A DNA stretch of 64,000 nucleotides from an uncultured Draconibacterium sp. (GCF_913060805.1 NZ_CAJXTC010000022.1:27476-91475); one strand, 5' to 3'. Shown: positions 26,833-37,116, counted from the stretch's first letter. Numbers and translations are program-made. Notes: generated by a model not told the origin, from the letters alone.

Positions 26833-29319
26833 TTGAGTTTCGATCCACATACAACCAATTTACCCATCGTTGACGTAATCAACGAGGTAAAACATCACCT
26901 GCAAAAGGAAAATACATTAATCGTACATGCGCCTCCGGGAGCCGGTAAAAGTACCGTAATCCCACTTGTTCTTCTTGAAGAAAATTGGTTGAATGGGCAA
27001 AAGATTATCATGCTGGAGCCGCGTCGTCTTGCAGCTAAAAGTATTGCCACTCGTCTGGCAGAACTTTTGGGGGAACCGGTTGGAAAACGTGTTGGGTATC
27101 GCATTCGTTTTGACAATTGTGTAAGTGAATCTACACAACTTGAAGTGGTTACCGAAGGAATCCTGACCCGCATGCTACAAAGCGACAATGCGTTGGAAGG
27201 CATCGGAATGGTAATTTTTGATGAGTTTCACGAACGCAGTCTTTTTGCCGATGTGGCTTTGGCTTTGTCGCGCGAAGCACAGCAGATTTTGCGTCCTGAT
27301 TTGCGAATCATGATTATGTCGGCCACGCTGAATATGCCCCAACTTACGCAGCTCCTTAATGCTCCGTCGGTGGTTAGCGAAGGTCGTCAGTATCCCGTTG
27401 AAATTCATTACGAAGGAGACAACGATCTCAAGCTTCTTCCGGAATTAACAAGCCGTGTAATTACAAAAGCGGTTCAAAATCATGATGGCGACATTTTGGT
27501 GTTTTTGCCTGGTGAAGCAGAAATCAAAAATACAGAGGCCATTATTCGAAGCAAACACAAAGGAATTGCCATTCATCCGCTTTACGGCCAGCTGTCGCCA
27601 CAAAAACAGTTTGCTGCTATTATGCCCGGCCGCGAAGGACAGCGTAAAATTATACTTGCTACATCCATTGCCGAAACCAGCTTAACGATTGAAGGCGTTA
27701 AAGTTGTGGTTGACTGCGGTTTTAGCCGGACACTTAAATTTAATCCAAACACAGGCTTGTCGCGCCTCGAAACAGTTGAAATAACTTTAGATTCAGCCGA
27801 TCAAAGAGCCGGACGTGCTGGTCGACTTGGCCCCGGCGCCTGTTACCGCATGTGGACAAAAGCCACACATCATCGTTTAATTAAACACCGCACTCCCGAA
27901 ATTGAAGAAGCTGATCTCGCGTCACTGGCTCTGGAAATGGCCAAATGGGGTGTCGACGATATCAATAAACTGACCTGGCTAACTCCACCACCAAAAGGAC
28001 ATGTTTTGCAAGCCAACGAACTGCTGGAGCAACTGGATGCCATTGACGATGGAAAAATTACTGAACACGGAAAAGCGATTCATCGTCTCCCTTGTCATCC
28101 GCGATTGGCGCACATGTTGCTGTTGGCGCAAAACGAGGATGTTACAGCACTGGCATGCGATATTGCAGCTATTTTGGAAGAACGCGATCCCTTAAACCGC
28201 GATGCCGGAATCGATATTAATTTACGCATTGAAGCTTTGCGCCGTTATCGTACCGGAACATTAAAAAACAAGCGATTAAAACATATTGCAAAGATTTCGG
28301 GGCAATACCAGAAAATGCTCAATATTGATGAAGACAATTCATCTGTTGATCCATTTGAAACCGGTTTATTGCTGGCCTATGCTTACCCGGAACGTATTGC
28401 TCATGCTACTCCGGGCAACAATGCCCAATTTAAACTGGCAAACGGGAATATCGCGGCTGCCGGGCACGAAGACGACCTTGCACATGAAGATTGGCTGTCG
28501 ATCGCAAGTGTAAATGCCCGGGATGGTGTTGGCCGAATATTTTTGGCATCGCCACTAAATCCTCGCGACCTTGCACCGATGGTTAAAAATGTTGAATCCA
28601 TCAGTTGGGATACAAAAAGAGGTGGTTTTTCTGCTTTTTCAGAGTTAAGAATTGGCAGCATTATTCTTCAACAAAAACCATTACAGGAGTATAACATCGA
28701 CCAGAAAATTAAGGCAATTTCAGATGCCATAAAAAAGGAAGGTGCCTGGCTGCTTGATTTTAATGCGGAAGTTGAACAATGGCAAAACCGGATAATCAGT
28801 TTGAGACAATGGGATGCAACTAATGACTGGCCTGATGTGAGTACCAGCCACTTGTTGGCAACTAACCATGAATGGCTTTCACCTTATCTTTCCGATGTAA
28901 AAAAGCCCGAAGACCTGAAGAAAATCAAACTAAAAGAAGTACTTCAACACTACTTGAATTACGACCTTCAACAATTATTGGATAAGCTGGCACCTGAGCG
29001 TTTGCAAGTGCCCAGCGACTCGAACATTAAACTTAAATATGGTTCAGGCGGCGAAGCACCGATTTTGGCTGTGCGTTTGCAGGAAGTATTTGGGATGCTC
29101 GACACGCCAACCGTTAATAATGGAAGTGTAAAAGTTTTACTGCACCTTTTATCGCCGGGATTTAAGCCCGTGCAAGTAACCGATGATTTGAACAGCTTTT
29201 GGGCCACTACCTATTTCGAGGTAAAAAAGGAATTAAAAGCACGCTATCCGAAACATCACTGGCCTGACAATCCGTTGGAGGCTGAGCCATTGAGAGGAGT
29301 TAAACGGAAAAAGAATTAG
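26833..29319 (+). CDS. hrpB: ATP-dependent helicase HrpB
   Basis: APPGAGKSTVIPL, EPRRLAA, DEFHER, SATLN, QRAGRAGRLGPGACYR; HrpB C-terminal domain. Start moved to the second TTG (26833) because a promoter-like box overlaps 26812. Confidence 0.93.
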   Translation: MSFDPHTTNLPIVDVINEVKHHLQKENTLIVHAPPGAGKSTVIPLVLLEENWLNGQKIIMLEPRRLAAKSIATRLAELLGEPVGKRVGYRIRFDNCVSESTQLEVVTEGILTRMLQSDNALEGIGMVIFDEFHERSLFADVALALSREAQQILRPDLRIMIMSATLNMPQLTQLLNAPSVVSEGRQYPVEIHYEGDNDLKLLPELTSRVITKAVQNHDGDILVFLPGEAEIKNTEAIIRSKHKGIAIHPLYGQLSPQKQFAAIMPGREGQRKIILATSIAETSLTIEGVKVVVDCGFSRTLKFNPNTGLSRLETVEITLDSADQRAGRAGRLGPGACYRMWTKATHHRLIKHRTPEIEEADLASLALEMAKWGVDDINKLTWLTPPPKGHVLQANELLEQLDAIDDGKITEHGKAIHRLPCHPRLAHMLLLAQNEDVTALACDIAAILEERDPLNRDAGIDINLRIEALRRYRTGTLKNKRLKHIAKISGQYQKMLNIDEDNSSVDPFETGLLLAYAYPERIAHATPGNNAQFKLANGNIAAAGHEDDLAHEDWLSIASVNARDGVGRIFLASPLNPRDLAPMVKNVESISWDTKRGGFSAFSELRIGSIILQQKPLQEYNIDQKIKAISDAIKKEGAWLLDFNAEVEQWQNRIISLRQWDATNDWPDVSTSHLLATNHEWLSPYLSDVKKPEDLKKIKLKEVLQHYLNYDLQQLLDKLAPERLQVPSDSNIKLKYGSGGEAPILAVRLQEVFGMLDTPTVNNGSVKVLLHLLSPGFKPVQVTDDLNSFWATTYFEVKKELKARYPKHHWPDNPLEAEPLRGVKRKKN

Positions 29320-29335
29320 CCGAAACGAATATTGC

Positions 29336-29875
29336 TTATCGTTTGCGTCTGTATTTAACCTGTGTGATGGCATTTAGAAATACTTCTGATGAAATCAATT
29401 CGAATTCGAATACTTGAGAAAGATCTCCAAACAATGGAATACCTCCTCCCAAAATAACAGGGATTGTGGAAATTATTAGCTCGTCGATTCTGTCTTCTTT
29501 TAGATATCGCTGAATTGTAGTTCCTCCGTCAACGTATATATTGGCAAATCCTTTTTCGTTTAATTCTTGAGTAATTTCTGACGGAGTTCCATTTACAATG
29601 TCCACCTTGCCAATCAAATTATCAGGAACTGATTTCAAGGTTGAACTAACCACAAATACAGGCACCTGGTAAGGCCACGGAATGTTGAAGCCCAGCACCG
29701 TTTCGAAAGTCCCCCGCCCCATAACAATAGCATCAATCTTATCAATAAAAGTATTGTATCCAAGATCTTTATGCTCCGGATTGGGCACACTGTTCAAAAA
29801 TTCGAGTCCACCATTTTTGTCAGCAATAAAACCGTCTAAACTTGTGGCTATAAATACGTGATTTTTTGTTTTCAT
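29336..29875 (-). CDS. dihydrofolate reductase family protein (RibD C-terminal-like)
   Basis: MKTKNHVFIATSLDGFIADKNGGLEFL ... VMGRGTFETVLGF ... IYVDGGTTIQRYL; an AAGGAAT RBS-like sequence precedes the ATG at 29875. Confidence 0.9.
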   Translation of the reverse strand: MKTKNHVFIATSLDGFIADKNGGLEFLNSVPNPEHKDLGYNTFIDKIDAIVMGRGTFETVLGFNIPWPYQVPVFVVSSTLKSVPDNLIGKVDIVNGTPSEITQELNEKGFANIYVDGGTTIQRYLKEDRIDELIISTIPVILGGGIPLFGDLSQVFEFELISSEVFLNAITQVKYRRKR

Positions 29876-29934
29876 ATTCCTTTCAAAATAAATGTTGTGG
29901 GAAATAATAAATATGAATACTATAATGTTTCTTT

Positions 29935-30016
29935 CGTCATGCTGAACTTGTTTTAGCATCTATCACTAGATTGATTAAATCAATTAAAAATGATCCTGAA
30001 ACAAGTTCAGGATGAC
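29935..30016. repeat. long imperfect palindrome (interspersed-repeat type), 26-bp arms
   Basis: CGTCATGCTGAACTTGTTTTAGCATC (29935-29960) versus the reverse complement of 29991-30016 (CGTCATCCTGAACTTGTTTCAGGATC): 23/26 match. Confidence 0.85.
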
Positions 30017-30087
30017 GTTCTACTATTTATGTAAGAAATCTACAAAACTCAATACTACCATCAATTATGGAAAAATACAAAAGAAAA

Positions 30088-30115
30088 GAGGCTGCTCCTC
30101 TGAGCTAGCCTCTCA
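30088..30115 (-). terminator. terminator downstream of the 1573-aa gene
   Basis: On the minus strand AGAGGCTAGCTCAGAGGAGCAGCCTCT followed by TTTCTTTT. Confidence 0.6.
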
Positions 30116-30194
30116 TCTTACTTTTAGTAGAACCTCCCGAAATCAATTACTGTTTTTCAGTAAAGTTGTAATTTATTGATTCTGAAAAAGTATT

Positions 30195-33100
30195 TTATTT
30201 ATTTCGGTATATAAGTTTTCCAATACGGATGTCTCCGTCAATATCCAGTTTGTAGAGGTACATTCCTGAAATTTCTGTTTCAGGTCTGAATTCTACGCGC
30301 TGCAATTCACCTGCTTCAACCGGTTTGTCGAGTAAACGAACAATCCGTTGTCCAAGCATATTATGAATTTCAAGAACAGCATGACCACTAACTGCAGGTA
30401 CAAACTCGAAGTTCACTACCTCGTCGAATGGGTTCGGGAAGGCTTTGAATTCGCTCTCCAGCAAGTCAAGATCTTCTGTTTCAACTTTCTTCTTACCATT
30501 GCCTTTACCTTTATCCTGAGCAATCATTACGCTTCCGGATAATGATGCTTGCTGATTGAAGTAGTCTATATCACAAACACATTGAGGAATACAGGTTACG
30601 GCATGAATAATGATGAAAACAGATTTCGGTGCTCCCGTTAATTCCAGATCAAAGCCATCTAATGGTTGAGCTCCTTCATAAACTATATTATATTGTCCCG
30701 GAGCAACCGTTGGTTTACCATTTTTCATGCTTGGATACATATCTTCACCCGCATAGATATGAGCTTCTGATAAGATCCAGCCATCAAATAAGTCATAGTA
30801 TACAGTGATAACTCCTTCGCTCTCAAAGTTAACAACAGCAGTGCCAACATGCGTGCCTTTGCTCTCATCACATTGAGCTGCACCGGCATATATAGGCATA
30901 TAGTAAGTTTTACCTTCTTGAATTAAGTTCGTCCAACCCCATCGGCTATATCCATCTTCAAGGAAACACCTTGCACCTAAGGTATCATTTGTTTCTGATA
31001 ATTCTTCATCCAGTCGGGCAAATGCAGTTTCGCAACCACCATATTGATTGATCATCCATGTAATGGTCTGTTCGCATGTCTCTCTGTTGCCGCAATAGTC
31101 AACTGCCCAGTGTGTATGAACAACTTCGTAGTAACAACCGTCGTCTGATACTGTTGGAGTACCTTCGATAACACCTTTATCCGCCACACCGCAATTATCA
31201 CTCCAAGTAACAGTATCCATAGGCATCCAGTCTACATATTCCGGATCACATCCTATATCAACAGGTTCTGGACAATTATCTGCTGTTGGTTTTTCAGTAT
31301 CAGCGGCTACTCCAAACGTTGCACTAGCGGTCGTTTCATCACACAGATCCTCGATAGTCCATGTTACTGTGATCGTATCGCCTTCACAAAGTACCGGGTA
31401 AACTTCATCCCAGTCATTCTCTGTTACCTGAGGATCACAACCCTGACCTACAAGCTCTGTTTGTATTGCGGTCAACGATGCTGACATCCACGCATCAAAT
31501 GCTGCACTCAGCTGTTCCTGACTATCATAGTCACATGAGCTGTTGTCATCATCATCGCTCGGATCAGTCACTACAAGATCATCTACGCCGGCTACTCCAA
31601 ACGTTGCACTAGCGGTCGTTTCATCACACAGATCCTCGATAGTCCATGTTACTGTGATCGTATCGCCTTCACAAAGTACCGGGTAAACTTCATCCCAGTC
31701 ATTCTCTGTTACCTGAGGATCACAACCCTGACCTACAAGCTCTGTTTGTATTGCGGTCAACGATGCTGACATCCACGCATCAAATGCTGCACTCAGCTGT
31801 TCCTGACTATCATAGTCACATGAGCTGTTGTCATCATCATCGCTCGGATCAGTCACTACAAGATCAGCTGGTGCTGGCAACCTAAATGTTGCTGAACAAG
31901 TATTCGGATTAGCACATTCATCATGTAATGTCCACGTTACAGTTACAGTATCACCACAAGCATCAGGATAAGTTACACTATCCCAATCAGTAGTAAGTAT
32001 AGAGTCACTTCCAATTACTGTTACTCTTGCCATCCATTCATCAAATGCTGTTTCAATTTCAGCAGAGGTCAAACAAGTTGTAACAGTAGTGTCATTTGGA
32101 CAAGTCAAAATCACTGGATCGCGGTCACCAACAGTTCCTGTACAATTCACTGATTGCGGCACAGTTAAGGACGTATCAGTAATTACAAGTTTATAATCAC
32201 CTGAATCTAATCCGGTAATCATAGTGTCGTTACTAATTACTGTCACATCATCTGGTAAGGCATACCATTCAAACAAATAGTTAGTATAATTTGTAGGTAC
32301 GGTTGCTATTTTAGCCCAACCATCTGAAGCCCCGTCGCATGTTGCATCCTCTGTATCAACTGTACATGGTGGTGTTGTATAGGTCGGTGCTGAAATTCTT
32401 ACCATACAAGTTACCTCACATCCATTTACATCCACTAAATCAACATAATATGCTATACCTCCTACACTACCTTCTATTCCCCATATGGAGTCTGTACCTT
32501 GCCCGCCACCAATAGTACCATCAGTGGTATACCAGTAATAGGACACTATATCCGGAGTATTTACTTTAGCAGAACCATCATATAGAAACTGATTGGATGC
32601 TGCATGAGCCGTTGTATTACAAATTGGGTTTGGATATACAGTTACTAGTACATCTGCAATATCCTCACAATTGTTGTGATTTATTGTTTTTATCCAGAAT
32701 GTGGAATCGCCTACAGAAACAGTTACTGAAGGGCTTATTGAATTTGTTCCTGCTAATGCATCTGCCTCACTGGCAAAGTAACTTACAGTACCTCCACCAT
32801 CGTCAGTTATAGCGGTAGACAAATCAAAAGATTTTGCTCCTGTTTCTCCATTTTCACAACTGTCAAGATTCGTTACTTCCAACACAGGGTTCGGATATAC
32901 AGTCAACTGTACTTCTGCAATATCCTCACAATAATTAGCATTTATCGTCTTAATCCAGAATGTGGAATCTCCTACGGACACAATTACTGAAGGGCTTATT
33001 GAATTTGTTCCAGTTATTGCATCTGCCTCACTGGCAAAGTAACTTAGAGTACCTCCACCATCGTCAGTCACAGCGGTAAACAGATCAAAAGACTTTGCTC

Positions 33101-34916
33101 CTGTTTCGCCATTTCCACAGCTGTCAAGATTCATAACTTCCAACACAGGATTCGGATATACAGTAACTAGTACATCTGCAATACTGTCGCAGCCGTTAGT
33201 ACTAACTGTTTTAACCCAAAAAGTTGAATCGCCAACAGAAACAGTAACCAGTGGAGAAATAGTTGGAGAACCATTATTCGCGTTCGCATAACTCGAATAA
33301 TAAGTTGGACTACTTCCACCATAAGATACTACAGCTGTTGAAAGATCGAAAAGTTTTTCACCTGTTTCGCCATTTTCACAACTATCCAAATTCATAACTT
33401 CCAAATCAGGATTCGGATAAAATCCAATGATAAAACTGTCTACAACGTAACATTCAACATCCTGCGGATTAGAAGCCCTGACATATATTGTTTTAGGCAT
33501 TTCATTAGCAGGAATATTGTGCGATAAAGAATCGTCTATTACTCCTAAGAATTTATCAGCATCTTCAAAAGTATTATGATATGTTATAATATTGCCAAAT
33601 GTAGTATCAACATTAGCTGTTAAATCAATATCATAAGACACTTCATCCTGGCATTCTTCCGAATTATGAACAGCCACATCTGTAGTTAATTCATAACCGA
33701 AAAGAAATGGCCCTGCAAAGTCTTTTAACTCAGCAGTAAACGAAGCAGAAGCACGTGTTTTAACCATCAAACTACCTAAAGTTTTATTACATGCATCATC
33801 GCCTCCAAAACTACCGAGACCAATTTCCGTTAAATTAATTGCAAATTCGGCATATTGAAGTGCCTGAATTTCCTCATACCAAGCTTTTGCTTCCAAACTT
33901 CCCCATGGTGCGCCCAACACAGCATCATTTACATTTACAATAGCCCAAGCTACTGCAAACGATCCTGTGGCTTCAATTCCGGCATAACCAAAACCGTCAG
34001 CATCTTCACCACTATCGAATTCACCGGTTAAAGTAAAGTCAACAGAATCTGGCATTGCTATGGAAAGCGCAGCAAAGGTGGCGTCAGACATCCATAATCT
34101 AACTGAAGCTGCAGGATCTGTACCTCCATTTTCAAAATCTATACTCACAATCAAATCTCCTGCCTGCGTAACGTCCTTAGGTCCAAACTCCCATGCCGTA
34201 TGACCTGCATCATCATCGAGATTTGTTAATGCAGTACCACTAAAATCAAGCTGGTTTCTAAAAAATTCAAAATCGGCATGTGAATTACCATCTGATGAAA
34301 TGGTAGTAAAAGCACCTATTCCATAAATATCACCATTGGTATCTTCCCTCATATGACCCATTACATCAACTAGATCATTTTTCTGAGGCGTACCTCCTGT
34401 TCCTAAACTCCAGGTAGCGGGATTACCTCCGTTTTTATCCTGACCACCAGTAAATACACTTTCGTCATTAAAACCACCCTGAGAGTTCCAGTCACGAAAA
34501 TAAACACCATCAATCCACAGATAACCACCATTTAGAGTATTTCTTGGCACACTCATTCTTAATTCAAAAGAAGTATTGTAGTCGGCAAGAACATCTTGGA
34601 GTAATGCAGCGGCATTTGTTTGGTCAATAACCCCTGATCCAGACCCTGAATACAGAGTTGTATCAAACCAATCGTCTGTATTATATACATAACTCCCTTC
34701 ATATACTGTAAGAGTATCAGCATAAATATCAGAATCAATACCAAAATTTGCCTTGACAGTGGCTCCCTCTGTTACAATTTGTCCATAACTAACAGGAGCC
34801 GTAAAAATGGCTAAAAGAAGTAATGTTACACCACTGCACCAACATCGAAATAGCCATTTTTTCATTTCAGACAACGAGAAATCTGTTCTCGAAGGTTCTA
34901 CGTAATTTTGTTTCAT
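30195..34916 (-). CDS. large secreted protein with internal repeats and type A T9SS sorting domain
   Basis: 1573 aa; signal region; 3 tandem ~85-aa VYPNP...LDSCENGETGAKSFDLSTA modules; two identical 95-aa DLVVTDPSDDDDNSSC modules; C-terminal FPNPFDEVVNFEF...GMYLYKLDIDG...KLIYRNK. Confidence 0.9.
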   Translation of the reverse strand: MKQNYVEPSRTDFSLSEMKKWLFRCWCSGVTLLLLAIFTAPVSYGQIVTEGATVKANFGIDSDIYADTLTVYEGSYVYNTDDWFDTTLYSGSGSGVIDQTNAAALLQDVLADYNTSFELRMSVPRNTLNGGYLWIDGVYFRDWNSQGGFNDESVFTGGQDKNGGNPATWSLGTGGTPQKNDLVDVMGHMREDTNGDIYGIGAFTTISSDGNSHADFEFFRNQLDFSGTALTNLDDDAGHTAWEFGPKDVTQAGDLIVSIDFENGGTDPAASVRLWMSDATFAALSIAMPDSVDFTLTGEFDSGEDADGFGYAGIEATGSFAVAWAIVNVNDAVLGAPWGSLEAKAWYEEIQALQYAEFAINLTEIGLGSFGGDDACNKTLGSLMVKTRASASFTAELKDFAGPFLFGYELTTDVAVHNSEECQDEVSYDIDLTANVDTTFGNIITYHNTFEDADKFLGVIDDSLSHNIPANEMPKTIYVRASNPQDVECYVVDSFIIGFYPNPDLEVMNLDSCENGETGEKLFDLSTAVVSYGGSSPTYYSSYANANNGSPTISPLVTVSVGDSTFWVKTVSTNGCDSIADVLVTVYPNPVLEVMNLDSCGNGETGAKSFDLFTAVTDDGGGTLSYFASEADAITGTNSISPSVIVSVGDSTFWIKTINANYCEDIAEVQLTVYPNPVLEVTNLDSCENGETGAKSFDLSTAITDDGGGTVSYFASEADALAGTNSISPSVTVSVGDSTFWIKTINHNNCEDIADVLVTVYPNPICNTTAHAASNQFLYDGSAKVNTPDIVSYYWYTTDGTIGGGQGTDSIWGIEGSVGGIAYYVDLVDVNGCEVTCMVRISAPTYTTPPCTVDTEDATCDGASDGWAKIATVPTNYTNYLFEWYALPDDVTVISNDTMITGLDSGDYKLVITDTSLTVPQSVNCTGTVGDRDPVILTCPNDTTVTTCLTSAEIETAFDEWMARVTVIGSDSILTTDWDSVTYPDACGDTVTVTWTLHDECANPNTCSATFRLPAPADLVVTDPSDDDDNSSCDYDSQEQLSAAFDAWMSASLTAIQTELVGQGCDPQVTENDWDEVYPVLCEGDTITVTWTIEDLCDETTASATFGVAGVDDLVVTDPSDDDDNSSCDYDSQEQLSAAFDAWMSASLTAIQTELVGQGCDPQVTENDWDEVYPVLCEGDTITVTWTIEDLCDETTASATFGVAADTEKPTADNCPEPVDIGCDPEYVDWMPMDTVTWSDNCGVADKGVIEGTPTVSDDGCYYEVVHTHWAVDYCGNRETCEQTITWMINQYGGCETAFARLDEELSETNDTLGARCFLEDGYSRWGWTNLIQEGKTYYMPIYAGAAQCDESKGTHVGTAVVNFESEGVITVYYDLFDGWILSEAHIYAGEDMYPSMKNGKPTVAPGQYNIVYEGAQPLDGFDLELTGAPKSVFIIIHAVTCIPQCVCDIDYFNQQASLSGSVMIAQDKGKGNGKKKVETEDLDLLESEFKAFPNPFDEVVNFEFVPAVSGHAVLEIHNMLGQRIVRLLDKPVEAGELQRVEFRPETEISGMYLYKLDIDGDIRIGKLIYRNK
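31304..31866. repeat. tandem direct repeat, two copies, period 285 bp, apparently identical
   Basis: Copy 1 31304-31581 and copy 2 31589-31866 read identically by eye; they encode two identical 95-residue-spaced modules. Confidence 0.92.
32625..33410. repeat. three diverged tandem repeats, ~260-bp period
   Basis: Repeated ggrttcggatatacagt...atctgcaatatcctcaca...ccagaatgtggaatc blocks encoding VLEVxNLDSCxNGETGAKSFDLxTA modules. Confidence 0.8.
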
Positions 34917-35205
34917 ACATGTAATTTTGAAGAGTTAAAATAATTTTGTAAACCAAGTTTGTTTTAGTCTCTGTTTTACTCAATTACCTTCATCTTCAAA
35001 AGGAGAAGTTTCCTTCTAGGCGTCCGGATGTATTCGTCATGATTTTTTGAAATTACATCTGGGGCAAGATGCAATTTCCACCCTTATTTATCATTTCATG
35101 ACAACCTTTTCAGAATTGCAGATACAAGTTACCATAAGATAAAATTCGATTCAATCGGGAATTTTCCTGAATTTTTTTGTGCTTATTGGGTATGAAATTA
35201 AGGTA

Positions 35206-35844
35206 TTAATGTAGGTTATTTTGATAGGCAAATTCGATCATTTCTGCAGTAGACCTTACACTTAATTTTGTTTGTATATTTTTTTTGTGCGACTCTACTG
35301 TTCGTGGGCTTATATTCAATTTAACACCTATCTCTTTATAAGTGTAGCCTTTACAGAAAAGTTTCAGAATAGAGAGTTCTCTGTTGGTTAGAATCCTTTT
35401 ATCCTCGAAGGTTACAGAAACCTTCTTACTTCTTAAATATTTTTTAAGTAATTGCCATACTCGTGGAGGGAAATGATCATCTCCGTTTTTCACAGTTTTA
35501 ATAGCATTTACCAACATATCGTTTCCGGCATCGTTAAAGATAAAACCATTAACTCCCAGGCTAATATACTCCTCGAAAAAGTCAGAATAATCGGTACTTA
35601 ATACCAGTAAAACCGGAGTTCGCGAAGTTTTTCGTCTGATTTTTTTTATACTACTGATTCCTTCATCCAAACAATGAATGATATCAATTAGAATTACATC
35701 GGGCTTTTGGACCTTCAGTTTGCTTATAAACTCGTTGATAGTTTTCGATTCAAAAACTATTTTACACTCTCCTGAATCTTCCAGTACCGACTTTATGCCG
35801 GAACAAAAAAGTGAATAGTTTTCCAATATGGCAACATTGCACAT
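35206..35844 (-). CDS. LuxR-family response-regulator-like protein (degenerate receiver)
   Basis: C-terminal LuxR HTH (LTNRELSILKLFCKGYTYKEIGVKLNISPRTVESHKKNIQTKL); start set at MCNVAIL with GGGGGA upstream. Confidence 0.9.
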   Translation of the reverse strand: MCNVAILENYSLFCSGIKSVLEDSGECKIVFESKTINEFISKLKVQKPDVILIDIIHCLDEGISSIKKIRRKTSRTPVLLVLSTDYSDFFEEYISLGVNGFIFNDAGNDMLVNAIKTVKNGDDHFPPRVWQLLKKYLRSKKVSVTFEDKRILTNRELSILKLFCKGYTYKEIGVKLNISPRTVESHKKNIQTKLSVRSTAEMIEFAYQNNLH

Positions 35845-35992
35845 AATCCCCCCATTTTTTATCATTATACACTTACAAAGTCGGAATAAATCCAACTGCG
35901 CAAGGGATTCCACTATTGCTAATTTAAGGGTGGGGCTTGGAATTACGTGAATTCAAGATACAATATACCACTTTTTACGTAGCCAGTCAATC

Positions 35993-36027
35993 CGTAATTT
36001 TCCGTAAAATATTTCCGTAAAATTACG
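35993..36027. promoter_or_regulatory. dyad CGTAATTTT...AAAATTACG with internal TTCCGTAAAAT direct repeats
   Basis: 9-bp arms at 35993-36001 and 36019-36027, upstream of the 35206-35844 regulator. Confidence 0.45.
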
Positions 36028-36248
36028 CAATAAAATACCTATTAGTATTCTATATGTTTTCCATTTAAAACTCATATTTCATTTAAATGCACAATTAAAT
36101 TGTAGTAAAATAGCTATTAAATAAGAAATTGAAGGTTCTTAATTTTTATAAGGGAATCTTCGGCCATGCCAATGATCGCACTCTGCAGCTCTTTTTCTTA
36201 AATATTCAAGTCCTTTATTCTGGGTGAGCGAATTGCATATAAATTAAC

Positions 36249-36896
36249 TCAGACGATATTATTTTTGACAGCATAACCAATAAGTTCTTTCAACGAACCG
36301 ATTCCAAGTTTAACAAGAATATTATTCTTATGCGACTCCACTGTTCGTGGACTAATGGAAAGCTCCTCACCAATTTGTTTGTACGAATAACCTTTGGCGA
36401 ACAATTTCAACACGGTTAATTCTCTCGTCGAAATCTTATCTAGATATTCTTTATTGGTCTTTAGCTTAGCGGTATCCGATTTTAAGTCCCTTTCATTAAT
36501 TCTCAGATATCGATCGCCATTTAAGATTTTATTACAGGCATAAAGTAACTCTCCTGTTGAATCCGATTTCCAGATAATCCCTTTAATACCATTCATTATA
36601 CCTTGCAAAACCACGTTATCAGCTTTGCCAACGTTTATTAAAATGGCAGGAATATCCGTGTATCTTTTCTTCAACCAATCGGCAACTGGTATCAAGTCTT
36701 CAAAAGGCAATGTATAACTCAATAAAAAAAGTTCGCCTGAATCTAAATCCTCGGCATTTTTTATCTCATCTAATGAAGTATAACACGCCACAACCTGAAA
36801 ACCACTGGCCTCGTTGAAAAGTAATTTTAAGGCCTCACGACAAATGGTATTATCATCAACCAATATTATTTTTTTTCTTTCCGACTGATTCATCAC
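36249..36896 (-). CDS. LuxR-family response-regulator-like protein (degenerate receiver)
   Basis: 215 aa; REC-like N-terminus (KKIILVDDNTICREAL) and LuxR HTH (STRELTVLKLFAKGYSYKQIGEELSISPRTVESHKNNILVKL). Confidence 0.92.
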   Translation of the reverse strand: MMNQSERKKIILVDDNTICREALKLLFNEASGFQVVACYTSLDEIKNAEDLDSGELFLLSYTLPFEDLIPVADWLKKRYTDIPAILINVGKADNVVLQGIMNGIKGIIWKSDSTGELLYACNKILNGDRYLRINERDLKSDTAKLKTNKEYLDKISTRELTVLKLFAKGYSYKQIGEELSISPRTVESHKNNILVKLGIGSLKELIGYAVKNNIV

Positions 36897-37116
36897 AACT
36901 TTTAAAACGAAAAGAAAACATAAAAGTTCCAGGTCTCTGAAGATTAGCTAGTTAAAAAAGAAGACATTTTGTATTAATTACTGATAAATGAATAGGATAT
37001 AAACTGACTGAGAGTGTTTGTTATACTGGTTAATTTAGGCAAAAAAACTTTACATAACAATCCGAATGTTCACAATATCAAACACTTACAATTCCTTCGA
37101 TAAATTTTTTATCTAT

